Positions 8,773 to 17,912 of a stretch of 64,000 nucleotides of DNA are shown here, piece by piece. Below the pieces are notes generated by a model. That model did no database searches, was not told where the DNA came from, and saw only the letters and a list, made by a program, of their open reading frames with translations. How positions within the stretch are numbered: position 1 is the first letter of the stretch; every line of letters begins with the position of its first letter. The translations under genes and the position numbers were made by a program. This stretch comes from Chitinophagaceae bacterium (GTDB lineage Bacteria > Bacteroidota > Bacteroidia > Chitinophagales > Chitinophagaceae), in the NCBI GenBank assembly GCA_016787085.1, contig JAEUVJ010000018.1, forward strand, positions 62,001-126,000, written 5' to 3'.

Positions 8773-10755
8773 ATGAAATCCAGACAGTTTTTATTGACAG
8801 GGCTTGCAACAGGTGTGCTGGCATTTTTTTCTTTAGCACAAACAAAGAATACTATTATTTCAATACAGGCAGGTAAACCCTATGCCGAAGTACAACCCGC
8901 TATGTGGGGTGTATTCTTTGAAGACATCAATCTTGGAGCGGACGGTGGTATCTATGCGGAATTGGTCAAGAACCGTTCATTTGAATTCCTGAAACCGTTG
9001 ATGGGATGGAAAGTGGAGCAGAAACCTTTTGTGGAAGGGGCTGTCACCATTTTGAGCAGGCCGGATAATACTTCCAATCCGCGTTTTGCCAGGATAAAAG
9101 TTAATAATGCCGTCAGCGGGAACCTGAGCATGACCAACGAAGGCTTTCGCGGCATGGGTGTAAAAAAAGGCCTGCGATATGATTTTTCGGTCATGTACAG
9201 GCAATCATCAGCAGGCGTGAAGATGCATATTGAACTGCTCAGTGCAAAAGATGCGGTCATCGGTACGGCTGTACTGACTCCTGCTGCAACCGGAAATAGC
9301 TGGAAAAAAGAAGCTGTTAGTTTTCATTCAGCGGAAACTGAACCAAAAGCAAAACTGCGAATATGGTTTGAAGGAACAGGTGTGATTGATCTCGATATGA
9401 TCTCGCTTTTCCCGGAAGATACCTGGAAGAAAAGACCCGGAGGCATGCGAGCCGATATGATCCAGTTACTGGCTGATATGAAGCCGGGCTTTATCCGCTT
9501 TCCGGGTGGATGTATCGTAGAAGGCATGGACCTTTCTAACCGCTATCAATGGAAGAAAACAATAGGTCCCGTTGAAGAAAGGCAGCTCATGATCAACCGG
9601 TGGAATATTGAGTTTGCTCATCGGCCCACGCCTGATTATTTCCAGACATTTGGTCTTGGTTTCTTTGAATACTTTCAGCTGGCAGAAGATATCGGTGCAG
9701 AACCTTTGCCGATATTGAATTGCGGTATGGCCTGCCAGTTCAATACAGCAGAGTTGGTACCGCTTGATCAGTTGGATCCTTATGTACAGGATGCGCTGGA
9801 CCTTATTGAATTCGCCAATGGTGATGTGTCTACAAAATGGGGCAAGGTAAGAGCCGGTATGGGGCACCCGGTGCCTTTCAATTTAAAAATGCTGGGAGTG
9901 GGCAATGAGAACTGGGGGCCGCAATATATTGAACGACTCGCCATTTTTCAGAAAGCCATTCAGGCAAAATACCCGGCAATAAAACTGGTAACGAGTTCCG
10001 GCACTGATCCCAATGGGGAACGATTCGATCACCTGAATAGCGAATTGAGAAAAATGAAAGCGGATATCATTGATGAGCATTTTTACCGTAAACCTGAATG
10101 GTTTTTTGAGAATGTGAGCCGCTATGATAATTACGACCGTAACGGCCCAAAGATATTTGCAGGTGAATATGCAGGACAAAGTGTAAGGACAGCCAGCGGT
10201 GAGAATAAAAACAATGTACGGACCGCTATTGCGGAAGCGGCTTTTCTTACAGGCCTGGAAAGAAATGCAGATGTGGTGGTGATGGCTTCCTATGCACCTT
10301 TGTTTGCCCATGTTGACGGCTGGCAATGGACGCCTGATCTCATATGGGTGGATAATCTCCGTAGTGCAGGAACAGTCAACTATCATGTGCAGAAATTGTA
10401 TGCCACCAATAAAGGAACGCATGCCATACCCGCTCTGTTAAATAATAAAGCAGTAACAGGACAGGATAGTTTATACGCATCCGCCGTTTTTGATAAAGGC
10501 ACCAATGAAGTGATCATCAAGATTGTCAATGCTTCTTTTGCTGAGAAGACAACCGGTTTTTCGATAGAAGGAGTAAAAAAACTATTACCGCAGGGGACGA
10601 TCACTGTTTTAACCGGACAGCCGGACGAGGTCAACTCGCTGGATACCCCGTTTGCTGTAAGTCCCGTTGTGACAACGGTACCTGTAAAAGGGAAAAAGAT
10701 AGATGTGGCCTTGAAACCGTTCTCATTCACAGTTATCAAGCTGGTCATGAAGTGA
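8773..10755 (+). CDS. GH51 alpha-L-arabinofuranosidase
   Basis: 660 residues with an N-terminal signal peptide ending near LAQ. Early residues PAMWGVFFEDINLGADGGIY are typical of GH51, with a carbohydrate-binding-like beta-sandwich insertion at about residues 80-210, then the (beta/alpha)8 barrel. The catalytic acid/base is Glu379 (GVGNENWG) and the nucleophile is Glu465 (IFAGEYAG). A C-terminal alpha-L-AF_C beta domain closes the protein. The enzyme removes terminal arabinofuranose from arabino-oligosaccharides, probably in the periplasm because it lacks a lipobox. It lies 36 bases after the GH43 lipoprotein and 16 bases before the second GH43, in one operon. Confidence 0.95.
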   Translation: MKSRQFLLTGLATGVLAFFSLAQTKNTIISIQAGKPYAEVQPAMWGVFFEDINLGADGGIYAELVKNRSFEFLKPLMGWKVEQKPFVEGAVTILSRPDNTSNPRFARIKVNNAVSGNLSMTNEGFRGMGVKKGLRYDFSVMYRQSSAGVKMHIELLSAKDAVIGTAVLTPAATGNSWKKEAVSFHSAETEPKAKLRIWFEGTGVIDLDMISLFPEDTWKKRPGGMRADMIQLLADMKPGFIRFPGGCIVEGMDLSNRYQWKKTIGPVEERQLMINRWNIEFAHRPTPDYFQTFGLGFFEYFQLAEDIGAEPLPILNCGMACQFNTAELVPLDQLDPYVQDALDLIEFANGDVSTKWGKVRAGMGHPVPFNLKMLGVGNENWGPQYIERLAIFQKAIQAKYPAIKLVTSSGTDPNGERFDHLNSELRKMKADIIDEHFYRKPEWFFENVSRYDNYDRNGPKIFAGEYAGQSVRTASGENKNNVRTAIAEAAFLTGLERNADVVVMASYAPLFAHVDGWQWTPDLIWVDNLRSAGTVNYHVQKLYATNKGTHAIPALLNNKAVTGQDSLYASAVFDKGTNEVIIKIVNASFAEKTTGFSIEGVKKLLPQGTITVLTGQPDEVNSLDTPFAVSPVVTTVPVKGKKIDVALKPFSFTVIKLVMK

Positions 10756-10771
10756 TCAGAAATAATCGCAG

Positions 10772-11755
10772 ATGCGATACTTTTTTTTCATAGCTGCTTT
10801 TTTTCTTTCTGGCCTTCTGTGCGCACAGGAACAGCCCAATACCATACCGGTACATGACCCTGTGATGATCAAACAGGATAGTATCTATTATTTGTTTTGT
10901 ACGGGACGTGGTATCAGTGTATGGTCGTCAAAGGATATGCTGAACTGGAAGAGGGAGAGACCCGTGTTTGATACATTGCCCTGGGCAGTGCAGACGATCA
11001 AAGGATTCCGCAACCATATCTGGGCGCCTGATATTTCTTTTCATAATGGCCTGTATTATCTCTACTATTCTGTTTCTGCCTTCGGAAAAAATACTTCCTG
11101 CATTGGAGTAGCAACCAATAAAACCTTACACCCCTCATCACCCGATTTCAAATGGACCGATCATGGAAAAGTGATACAATCTGTTCCGGGAAGGGATATG
11201 TGGAATGCCATTGATCCCAACCTGGCGATGGATGAAAAAGGCATACCCTGGCTGGTATTTGGGTCTTTCTGGAATGGAATGAAACTGGTGAAACTGAACG
11301 GTGACCTGAGGTCTGTTGCCCGGCCGGAGAAATGGTTTACCGTAGCAGCAAGACCCCGGAACTTTATTTTACCTGATTCTGTAGCCGGCGACGCTGCAAT
11401 AGAAGCACCATTTATCTTCAAAAGGAATAACTACTACTACCTGTTTGTGTCTTTTGATTATTGCTGTCGCGGTGAAAAGAGCAACTACAAGATCATGGTG
11501 GGGCGTTCGGAAAAAATCGAAGGCCCTTATACTGACAGGGATGGTGTGCCCATGAATACAGGCGGCGGCTCATTGGTGCTGGAGGGAGATAAGAACTGGC
11601 ATGGAGTGGGGCATAATGCTGTAGTAAGTTTTAACGGAACTGATTATCTCGTTTTCCATGGCTATGATGCAAAAGACAAAGGCCGGTCAAAGCTTCGCAT
11701 CGAAAAGATCAACTGGCTGAATGAATGGCCGGTCGTGACAATAAACAGCAATTGA
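10772..11755 (+). CDS. GH43 arabinanase/arabinosidase, secreted (non-lipidated)
   Basis: 327 residues with a signal peptide ending at LLCAQ and no lipobox, so probably periplasmic. The GH43 catalytic trio is Asp29 (VHDPVM), Asp148 (NAIDPNLA) and Glu211 (AIEAPFIF). The His in GVGHNAVV fits the metal site of endo-1,5-alpha-L-arabinanases. It lacks the extra C-terminal domain of the upstream GH43 and is near the minimum length for a single propeller. A surface lipoprotein GH43 paired with a soluble one suggests division of labour: large polymer outside, imported oligosaccharides inside (inference). It is the last gene of the locus; guaB follows from its own promoter. Confidence 0.9.
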   Translation: MRYFFFIAAFFLSGLLCAQEQPNTIPVHDPVMIKQDSIYYLFCTGRGISVWSSKDMLNWKRERPVFDTLPWAVQTIKGFRNHIWAPDISFHNGLYYLYYSVSAFGKNTSCIGVATNKTLHPSSPDFKWTDHGKVIQSVPGRDMWNAIDPNLAMDEKGIPWLVFGSFWNGMKLVKLNGDLRSVARPEKWFTVAARPRNFILPDSVAGDAAIEAPFIFKRNNYYYLFVSFDYCCRGEKSNYKIMVGRSEKIEGPYTDRDGVPMNTGGGSLVLEGDKNWHGVGHNAVVSFNGTDYLVFHGYDAKDKGRSKLRIEKINWLNEWPVVTINSN

Positions 11756-11788
11756 AAAACAAGGATATTCAACGCTGGAAAATTTCAT

Positions 11789-11820
11789 TTTGACCATATA
11801 TACCCTGTCGCCTATCTTTG
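11789..11820 (+). promoter_or_regulatory. guaB promoter, TTTG-N20-TATCTTTG
   Basis: TTTG at 11789-11792 and TATCTTTG at 11813-11820 are separated by exactly 20 bases. This matches the Bacteroidota primary-sigma consensus (-33 TTTG, -7 TAnnTTTG). Only three bases separate the -7 element from the guaB ATG at 11824, so transcription should start at or next to the start codon. Confidence 0.75.
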
Positions 11821-11823
11821 CAC

Positions 11824-13317
11824 ATGGCAACAAGAAATTCTCTCTCTGACAGCAAATCCCTCAAATTTTTCGGTGAAGGTCTGACGTTCGATGATGTGTT
11901 ATTAATGCCCGGCTACAGTCAGGTATTACCCCGTGACGTAGATATTTCCAGCAAACTGACAAAAGATATTACGCTGAAAGTGCCTTTATTATCTGCAGCG
12001 ATGGACACGGTCACAGAAGCGACCCTGGCTATTGCATTGGCCCGTGAAGGCGGTCTCGGTATCCTGCATAAGAACATGACCATTGAAAAACAGGCAGAAC
12101 ATGTGCGTAAGGTAAAAAGAAGTGAAAGCGGACTGATCATTGACCCGGTAACGCTGACTCCCGATGCTACCATCGGTGATGCATTGCGCATCATGAGGGA
12201 AAATAAGATCGGCGGTATTCCTATTATAGATAAAGATAGAAAGCTTGTCGGGATCCTTACTAACCGTGATCTGCGCTTTGAAGACAACCTCAAACGCAAA
12301 GTAAGCGAGGCGATGACAAAAGAGAACCTCTTCACCGCACCGGAAGGGACCGATCTGAAAAAGGCAGAACAATTATTCAAACTAACAAAAGTTGAAAAGC
12401 TCCCGATAATCAATAAACAGGGAAAGCTGGTTGGTCTTTTTACATTCAGTGATATCTTAAAATTAAAGAGCCATCCGAATGCCGTGAAAGATGGATTTGG
12501 AAGATTATTGGTAGGTGCTGGTATTGGTATCACCAGGGATATCTTAGACCGGGTCTCTGCACTGCAGCAGGTGGGGGTGGATGTAGTAGCACTGGATAGT
12601 GCACATGGACATAGCAAGGGAGTGATCGCTGCTTTGAAAGAAGTAAAGAAGAATTTCAAAGGCATTAATGTGATCGCCGGTAATGTAGGAACAGCTGCAG
12701 GCGCCAAAGCATTGGCAGAAGCGGGAGCAGATGCGGTGAAGGTGGGGATCGGGCCAGGCTCTATTTGTACCACACGTATTGTGGCAGGTGCCGGTGTGCC
12801 GCAATTGACGGCGGTAATGGAGGCCTATTCGGTTTTGAAACAAAAGAATATTCCGTTGATCGCTGATGGAGGTATCCGCTATACAGGTGATATGGTGAAA
12901 GCGCTGGCCGCCGGCGCCAGTTGCGTGATGATGGGAAGCATTTTTGCCGGAACAGAAGAAAGCCCGGGTGAAACTATTATCTATGAGGGAAGAAAATTCA
13001 AAGAGTACCGGGGTATGGGTTCTTTAGGAGCCATGGCCACAGGCAGCAGCGATCGGTATTTCCAGGATGTGGAAGACGATGTCAAAAAATTTGTACCTGA
13101 AGGGATCGAAGGACGTGTGGCCTATAAAGGAACGTTACAGGAAGTAGTTTATCAATATACCGGCGGATTGCGGGCAGGGATGGGTTACTGCGGCGCAAAG
13201 AATATGGCCGAACTGAAGAATGCCACTTTTGTCAAGATCACCAATGCCGGTATGCGGGAAAGCCATGCACACGATATCGAGATCACCAAAGAAGCGCCTA
13301 ACTATAGCAGGAGATAA
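11824..13317 (+). CDS. guaB: Inosine-5'-monophosphate dehydrogenase
   Basis: 497 residues from the ATG at 11824; a TTG two codons upstream is an unlikely start because it overlaps the -7 promoter element. The enzyme oxidises IMP to XMP with NAD+, the committed step of GMP synthesis. N-terminal barrel residues [14 protein letters not shown] are diagnostic. Two CBS domains occupy about residues 95-215 ([20 protein letters not shown] and [19 protein letters not shown]). The catalytic Cys is in [18 protein letters not shown], and the flap region has [10 protein letters not shown]. The stop codon overlaps the next start (TAATG at 13315-13319), indicating translational coupling to a nucleotidase-like gene. 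Confidence 0.98.
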   Translation: MATRNSLSDSKSLKFFGEGLTFDDVLLMPGYSQVLPRDVDISSKLTKDITLKVPLLSAAMDTVTEATLAIALAREGGLGILHKNMTIEKQAEHVRKVKRSESGLIIDPVTLTPDATIGDALRIMRENKIGGIPIIDKDRKLVGILTNRDLRFEDNLKRKVSEAMTKENLFTAPEGTDLKKAEQLFKLTKVEKLPIINKQGKLVGLFTFSDILKLKSHPNAVKDGFGRLLVGAGIGITRDILDRVSALQQVGVDVVALDSAHGHSKGVIAALKEVKKNFKGINVIAGNVGTAAGAKALAEAGADAVKVGIGPGSICTTRIVAGAGVPQLTAVMEAYSVLKQKNIPLIADGGIRYTGDMVKALAAGASCVMMGSIFAGTEESPGETIIYEGRKFKEYRGMGSLGAMATGSSDRYFQDVEDDVKKFVPEGIEGRVAYKGTLQEVVYQYTGGLRAGMGYCGAKNMAELKNATFVKITNAGMRESHAHDIEITKEAPNYSRR

Positions 13318-13838
13318 TGATGAAGAGGATAGCCATGGACATGGATGGGGTAATGGCCGATCTGTATGAACAGCTTTTTGACTGGGACGAGAAGGATTCG
13401 GGAAAAAGAAAGACATGGGATGATGTGATTGGCAGAAAGGAAAAAGAAACTTTCCCGCTGATACGGCATTATCTATTCCGCGAAGGTTTCTTTCGTACCA
13501 TGAAAGTGATGAAGGGGTGCCGTGAAGTAGTGGAGCAGCTCAATACAAAATACGACCTCTATATCACCTCGGCTGCCACAGAATTCCCGTTGAGCCTGCC
13601 GGAGAAACAGGCTTGGCTGAATGAGTATTTCCCTTTTATTGGCTGGCAGCAAATGGTGTTCTGCGGATCGAAGCAGATCCTTCAGGCTGATATCATGATT
13701 GACGACCATTTCAAGAATCTTGATGTCTTCAAAGGGGAAATGAGCATTCTCTTTACTCAGCCGCATAATGTTCATGCAGATAATGGTAAGCATATACGGG
13801 TGCATACCTGGGAGGAGATTGCAAACCTGTTATTATAA
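13317..13838 (+). CDS. 5'(3')-deoxyribonucleotidase-like HAD phosphatase (NT5C family)
   Basis: 173 residues. HAD motif I is Asp8-Met-Asp10-Gly (MDMDGVMADL), motif II is the Ser/Thr in LYITSAATEFP and motif III is the acidic pair in IMIDDHFKNL. The compact helical cap and overall length fit the NT5C (deoxyribonucleotidase) family, which dephosphorylates deoxynucleoside monophosphates. Its ATG shares the A of the guaB TAA stop, so it is co-translated with IMP dehydrogenase. That fits a role in balancing nucleotide pools, although the substrate is not determined. The start could be either of two adjacent ATG codons (13317 or 13320). A convergent TonB-like gene lies downstream. Confidence 0.85.
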   Translation: MMKRIAMDMDGVMADLYEQLFDWDEKDSGKRKTWDDVIGRKEKETFPLIRHYLFREGFFRTMKVMKGCREVVEQLNTKYDLYITSAATEFPLSLPEKQAWLNEYFPFIGWQQMVFCGSKQILQADIMIDDHFKNLDVFKGEMSILFTQPHNVHADNGKHIRVHTWEEIANLLL

Positions 13839-13869
13839 AAAACAGGCTGATATAATCCTGCCAGCCTGT
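13836..13869 (-). terminator. Intrinsic terminator for the minus-strand TonB-like gene
   Basis: An 8-bp inverted repeat, ACAGGCTG (13842-13849) and CAGCCTGT (13862-13869), has a 12-nt loop. Read on the minus strand it is followed by a T-run (complement of the A-run at 13837-13842). It sits about 20 bases after the TonB-like stop. On the plus strand there is no T-tract. Confidence 0.7.
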
Positions 13870-13890
13870 ACATGAAAACCTGCGCTTGTT

Positions 13891-14703
13891 CTATTCTTCC
13901 GTTACCATGAATGTGATCGGTTGTTTGTGATAGGATTTTACCTGCCTTCCGTTTTGAATACCGGGCTTCCATCCTTTGGCTTTTCTTAAAACACGCATTG
14001 CTTCCTGCTCCATACCATAACCATTATCAGTCAGCGCTTTCAGGTCGCTGATATTTCCTTCCTTGTCCACTACGAACTGGATCAGCACGGTGTATTTGCC
14101 AGTAGGGGCGCTGTTATCAACAGGTACATTGGGATTGAGATTTTTTATCAGAAACTTTTCCCAGTTGCCATCATATTGAGCAGGTATCTGAACGATAGTC
14201 ACAATACCCTCATAGTCGTCTTCTTTTGGTGCTTCAATGATTCTCTTGTTTTCATCCGGGATGGTTGGTTCGGAAATGCCGATATCTTCAATACCGTCCC
14301 GCTTAAAATCAGCGATCGCCGCAGTTCTCAATTCATCCTGTGAAGGGGGTGGTTCCTGTACCTGGTCGTCGTCGGTAACAACAAGCTGGGTCAGTTTTTC
14401 AGTCTGTACCTGCTGTGGTTCCGGCTTTTTAGGCTCAGGTAAAGGTTCAGGTAACTTTTCTTCCTGCTCGATGTTCGTTAATGTCACTTCTTTGTACTCT
14501 AACCGTCCCGGTTCTTTGGGCTTAATGGAGTTAGCTAACGCAGCGCCTGCAAAGGCTAAGGCTGCAACTGCAAAAGTGAACAGCATTGCTTTTTTGATAC
14601 GCTGCGGATAAGTGACGCGGAGTTCATAAGCGCCGTACGCTTTGTTGCGGTCATCAAAGATGATGTCCAGCAAATTGGCTGAAAGGATTTGTTTTGGTTC
14701 CAT
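13891..14703 (-). CDS. TonB-family energy transducer
   Basis: 270 residues from the ATG at 14703; an ATG further upstream would add 34 residues that do not fit the family. The N-terminus EPKQILSANLLDIIFDDRNKAYGAYELR is characteristic of Bacteroidota TonB proteins. It is followed by one transmembrane segment (KAMLFTFAVAALAFAGAALA), a Pro/Glu/Lys-rich periplasmic spacer (about residues 75-130), and a C-terminal TonB_C domain that includes VLIQFVVDKEGNISDLKAL. It transmits proton-motive force from an ExbBD complex to outer-membrane receptors. No exbB or exbD is adjacent. It could serve the SusC proteins in this window, but Bacteroidota have several TonB paralogs, so the partner is unknown. Confidence 0.9.
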   Translation of the reverse strand: MEPKQILSANLLDIIFDDRNKAYGAYELRVTYPQRIKKAMLFTFAVAALAFAGAALANSIKPKEPGRLEYKEVTLTNIEQEEKLPEPLPEPKKPEPQQVQTEKLTQLVVTDDDQVQEPPPSQDELRTAAIADFKRDGIEDIGISEPTIPDENKRIIEAPKEDDYEGIVTIVQIPAQYDGNWEKFLIKNLNPNVPVDNSAPTGKYTVLIQFVVDKEGNISDLKALTDNGYGMEQEAMRVLRKAKGWKPGIQNGRQVKSYHKQPITFMVTEE

Positions 14704-14805
14704 GATTATACATTTTATCATGAGACGAACCAATAAATATTTTCCATAAAGAAAAATATCCGCCAATCGTGTATGGAAAAAACCTGCAGGATCATCACTG
14801 CACAA

Positions 14806-16176
14806 TCATCCTGTCTTTGCGGCGTCTTTGTTCTTCAGGCTGAATCGCTGGTAATAGAAAGAAAAGAAGAGTAATAATATACCGATCACTAAGAAGGAGA
14901 TGATCTTCTGTACCGTAGTGAACCGGGCGCTGTCAAAAATGACCAGCTTGCCAAGGGTGATACCGGTCAGTAATATTCCTGCCAGCCTGGGCCAGGCAAA
15001 GCGGGTAAACACACCAAACAGGAAAAGCAGTATGGCCAGTACGATCCATAGCAGGGTGACAGTGAGATTATCCCATTGTAAACTGATGAAGAGTACCAGC
15101 AAGATCACTGCCTGCCATGACAACAACCGTTGCAGTATGACCTCGCCAGGAAATATCTTATTGCATAGTATAGCCATAATGGCTAAAACCAAAGCTGTGA
15201 TAGCTGTGACAGGCGCTGCATTGTCAGTGAACCATCCATCGCCGGACAAAAGAATAGCAGCCAGGTAAGCAGCCGTATTATTAATGATGAGCTGGCGTAT
15301 ATCAGCCGGCAGCAGGTTCTTTTTATAACGGATAAGATCAGCCAGTGCGGAAACCAGGAACAATACATAGAACGCAAGCATGAAAGCGATACCGGTTACA
15401 AACTGAGCTTCAGTATATCGGGTGAAGCACCAGCCGGTAAACAGAAACCAGGTGATGAACAATGCCAGTTGTTGCATCAGTTTCCATGACCTTCGGAAAG
15501 AGATATAGGCTACACCCAGGTTGATCAGGAGGATATACGAAAAGAAGAGTTCAAATCTTTCTGTATTGGCGCTTACCAGGAATGGGATGCCATAGGCGCC
15601 TATCATACCGAGTATGGCGATCTCCTGTTTGTCATAGCTGAAAGCAGCAAATACCGTATAAGCTGTCAGCGCCACCATGATGCCAAAAGCAGCTATGCCC
15701 GGAACAAAATGATAATAGACAGCCGCGGCATATGTAGTGAAGTAAAGCGAGGCCATGCCACCGCTGAATAAGATGGCGCTGAATAACGGGTATTTTTCTT
15801 TTAGCCTGAGCGAAAGAACAAATAAAGTAATGCCGGCTGCATAAGCCAGTGTAATACGCAGGGCTTCCGATATCAGTTCTTTATCTATGGCATATTTGAC
15901 ACCGATAGATAACCCGGTGACAAGGACAACGATCCCGATAATATGCATTAACCTTAAACCAATGTATTTCTCAAACCCGCCATGTTTTGCAGCAGCTTGT
16001 TCAGAATTAATTGTTGAAGAGGGAGTTCTTTCTTCTGTGTATGGCTGGTCATTATTTAATTGTAACTGACGCAGACAGGCCTGCAGGGAAAGCAACTCTT
16101 GCTGAAAATTGTGGAGATCGTTCGTCAGCCTGTTTACCTTTTCCTGTATATCTTTTATCTCCTTTTCTTTGCTCAT
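14806..16176 (-). CDS. DUF2339-type multi-pass membrane protein
   Basis: 456 residues. A short N-terminal coiled coil (about residues 1-45, rich in Glu/Lys/Leu) is followed by a Ser/Thr-rich linker, then about 13 predicted hydrophobic segments from residue 72 to near the C-terminus. The segment GGFEKYIGLRLMHIIGIVVLVTG followed by GVKYAIDKELISEALRI resembles the DUF2339 family, whose function is unknown to me. Family members I know of are often longer (about 600-900 residues), so this is a compact version. It lies 102 bases upstream of the TonB-like gene on the same strand and may be co-transcribed. Family assignment is from memory of its pattern and is moderately sure. Confidence 0.7.
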   Translation of the reverse strand: MSKEKEIKDIQEKVNRLTNDLHNFQQELLSLQACLRQLQLNNDQPYTEERTPSSTINSEQAAAKHGGFEKYIGLRLMHIIGIVVLVTGLSIGVKYAIDKELISEALRITLAYAAGITLFVLSLRLKEKYPLFSAILFSGGMASLYFTTYAAAVYYHFVPGIAAFGIMVALTAYTVFAAFSYDKQEIAILGMIGAYGIPFLVSANTERFELFFSYILLINLGVAYISFRRSWKLMQQLALFITWFLFTGWCFTRYTEAQFVTGIAFMLAFYVLFLVSALADLIRYKKNLLPADIRQLIINNTAAYLAAILLSGDGWFTDNAAPVTAITALVLAIMAILCNKIFPGEVILQRLLSWQAVILLVLFISLQWDNLTVTLLWIVLAILLFLFGVFTRFAWPRLAGILLTGITLGKLVIFDSARFTTVQKIISFLVIGILLLFFSFYYQRFSLKNKDAAKTG

Positions 16177-16274
16177 AGCGCTCTGTTTCGGTATTGTAAA
16201 ATAATTAAAAATGAACAGTGCCTGCTTTTGTGATTGTTAAAACAACAGGCAATCCACTATTTTTACACAAAACA

Positions 16275-17894
16275 ATGACTGTGCGCCGTTTCAGCTATCT
16301 TTTTATTGCTTTGGCCGGAGCTGTTCTATTGTGGGCCGCATGGCCTGTATCGCCATTGACCATTCTTATTTTCATTGCCTGGTTGCCGTTATTATGGATC
16401 GAAGACCATGTCAGCAACTGGAAGAAATTATTCGGGCTTACCTACCTGCATATGCTTGTATGGAATATCCTCGTGACATGGTGGGTGTCCAACGCCAGCT
16501 TACCCGGTGCATTAGGTGCTTTCTTTGCCAATAGCCTGATCATGTGTGTGCCGTGGATACTGCTTTATTTCACCAAAAAAAAATTCGGACGATGGATAGG
16601 ATACGGTTCACTGATCGTTTACTGGCTCACATTCGAATACATTCATCACAACTGGGAACTGACATGGCCCTGGCTGACACTGGGCAATTCACTGGCCATG
16701 CACCCGGAGTGGGTACAATGGTATGAATACAGCGGGACCACGGGTGGCAGCCTCTGGATATTGCTCAGCAATGTGCTGGCTTATGCCTTGTTCGCCGAAT
16801 ACAAGAGTAAGGGAAGAACCAAAAGTTATTACATCACGATGATCAGCTGGGTATTGGTGCTGCTGGTCCCTATACTTAGTTCCAGGTGGATCGCATCAGG
16901 CGAGAGAAAGTATGTACAGGCGGCTATGGACAAAGCAGGAAAGAATGTAGTAGTGGTGCAGCCGAATATTGATCCTTATACAGAGAAATTCACCGGTGAT
17001 ATCGAATCACAGGTACAGAAACTGATCGTGTTGTCCGAAAAAATGATTGATGATGATACACGCTTAGTGATCTGGCCCGAAACAGCCGTACCTGCGCAGG
17101 TGTGGGAAGACGAGATAAAACATAATTTCTTTTACTACCCGATATGGTCATTTATTGACCGGCATCCACAGATCAGTTTACTTACTGGTATTGACAGTTA
17201 TAAAAAATACGGAACAGATAAAAATAGTGCACCCAAAAGTGCCCGCTTTGAGCCTTCTTCCGGTGTGTATTATGATGCATTCAATACGGCGGCATTCATA
17301 GATGCAGATACAGTGATAGATCTTTATCATAAGGCCAAACTGGTTCCGGGAGTGGAAACGCTGCCATCGTTTTTAAGTTTTATGGGTAAATGGTTTGAAA
17401 GTTTTGGCGGCATCAGCGGTACACTGGGCAGGGATTCTGAAAGAAAAGTATTTACTACCTGGGACAAATATTATAAAGCGGCGCCTGTCATTTGTTACGA
17501 GAGCATCTTCAGTGATTATATTACGGAGTATATCCGTAGGGGAGGCAATCTTCTTACTATTCTTACCAATGATGGCTGGTGGGGCAATACGCCCGGCTAC
17601 AAACAGCACATGAACTATGCAAGATTACGGGCTATTGAATCCAGGAAATGGGTGGCCCGAAGCGCCAATACCGGGATCAGTTGTTTTATAGATCCGCTGG
17701 GAAATGTGATTGACCCGCAGCCATGGGATACGGCGTCTGCAATCAAATTAAATGTTCCTGTTGACGGACGGCAAACCTTTTTTGTGAGGCATGGTGATAT
17801 ACTGTCAAGAGCGGTAAGCGTCATCAGTATTTTACTGATCGTGATGAATATTTTTGCGTGGGCAAAGAGAAGGTTTAAGAAGTTTAAGGTTTAA
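16275..17894 (+). CDS. lnt: Apolipoprotein N-acyltransferase
   Basis: 539 residues from the ATG at 16275; in-frame upstream codons overlap the promoter region and do not look like protein. Lnt adds the third acyl chain to the N-terminal Cys of lipoproteins at the inner membrane. Six or so N-terminal membrane helices include EYIHHNWELTWPWLTLGNSL. The periplasmic nitrilase-like domain has the triad Glu269 (VIWPETAVPA), Lys353 (YHKAKLVPG) and Cys408 (PVICYES). A final membrane helix lies near residue 520. The last codons (RRFKKFKV) are made from copies of an AAGTTTAAG-like repeat that continues past the stop. The alpha/beta hydrolase gene begins 19 bases downstream. Confidence 0.95.
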   Translation: MTVRRFSYLFIALAGAVLLWAAWPVSPLTILIFIAWLPLLWIEDHVSNWKKLFGLTYLHMLVWNILVTWWVSNASLPGALGAFFANSLIMCVPWILLYFTKKKFGRWIGYGSLIVYWLTFEYIHHNWELTWPWLTLGNSLAMHPEWVQWYEYSGTTGGSLWILLSNVLAYALFAEYKSKGRTKSYYITMISWVLVLLVPILSSRWIASGERKYVQAAMDKAGKNVVVVQPNIDPYTEKFTGDIESQVQKLIVLSEKMIDDDTRLVIWPETAVPAQVWEDEIKHNFFYYPIWSFIDRHPQISLLTGIDSYKKYGTDKNSAPKSARFEPSSGVYYDAFNTAAFIDADTVIDLYHKAKLVPGVETLPSFLSFMGKWFESFGGISGTLGRDSERKVFTTWDKYYKAAPVICYESIFSDYITEYIRRGGNLLTILTNDGWWGNTPGYKQHMNYARLRAIESRKWVARSANTGISCFIDPLGNVIDPQPWDTASAIKLNVPVDGRQTFFVRHGDILSRAVSVISILLIVMNIFAWAKRRFKKFKV

Positions 17895-17912
17895 TAGTTT
17901 AATGTTGTTGAT

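Noticed and set aside
9883..10422. 179-codon minus-strand frame
   Set aside because: It is antisense to the GH51 catalytic domain with both catalytic Glu residues in the plus frame.
11919..12773. 284-codon minus-strand frame
   Set aside because: It is exactly antisense to guaB, Ser/Pro-rich and without motifs; a codon-bias shadow.
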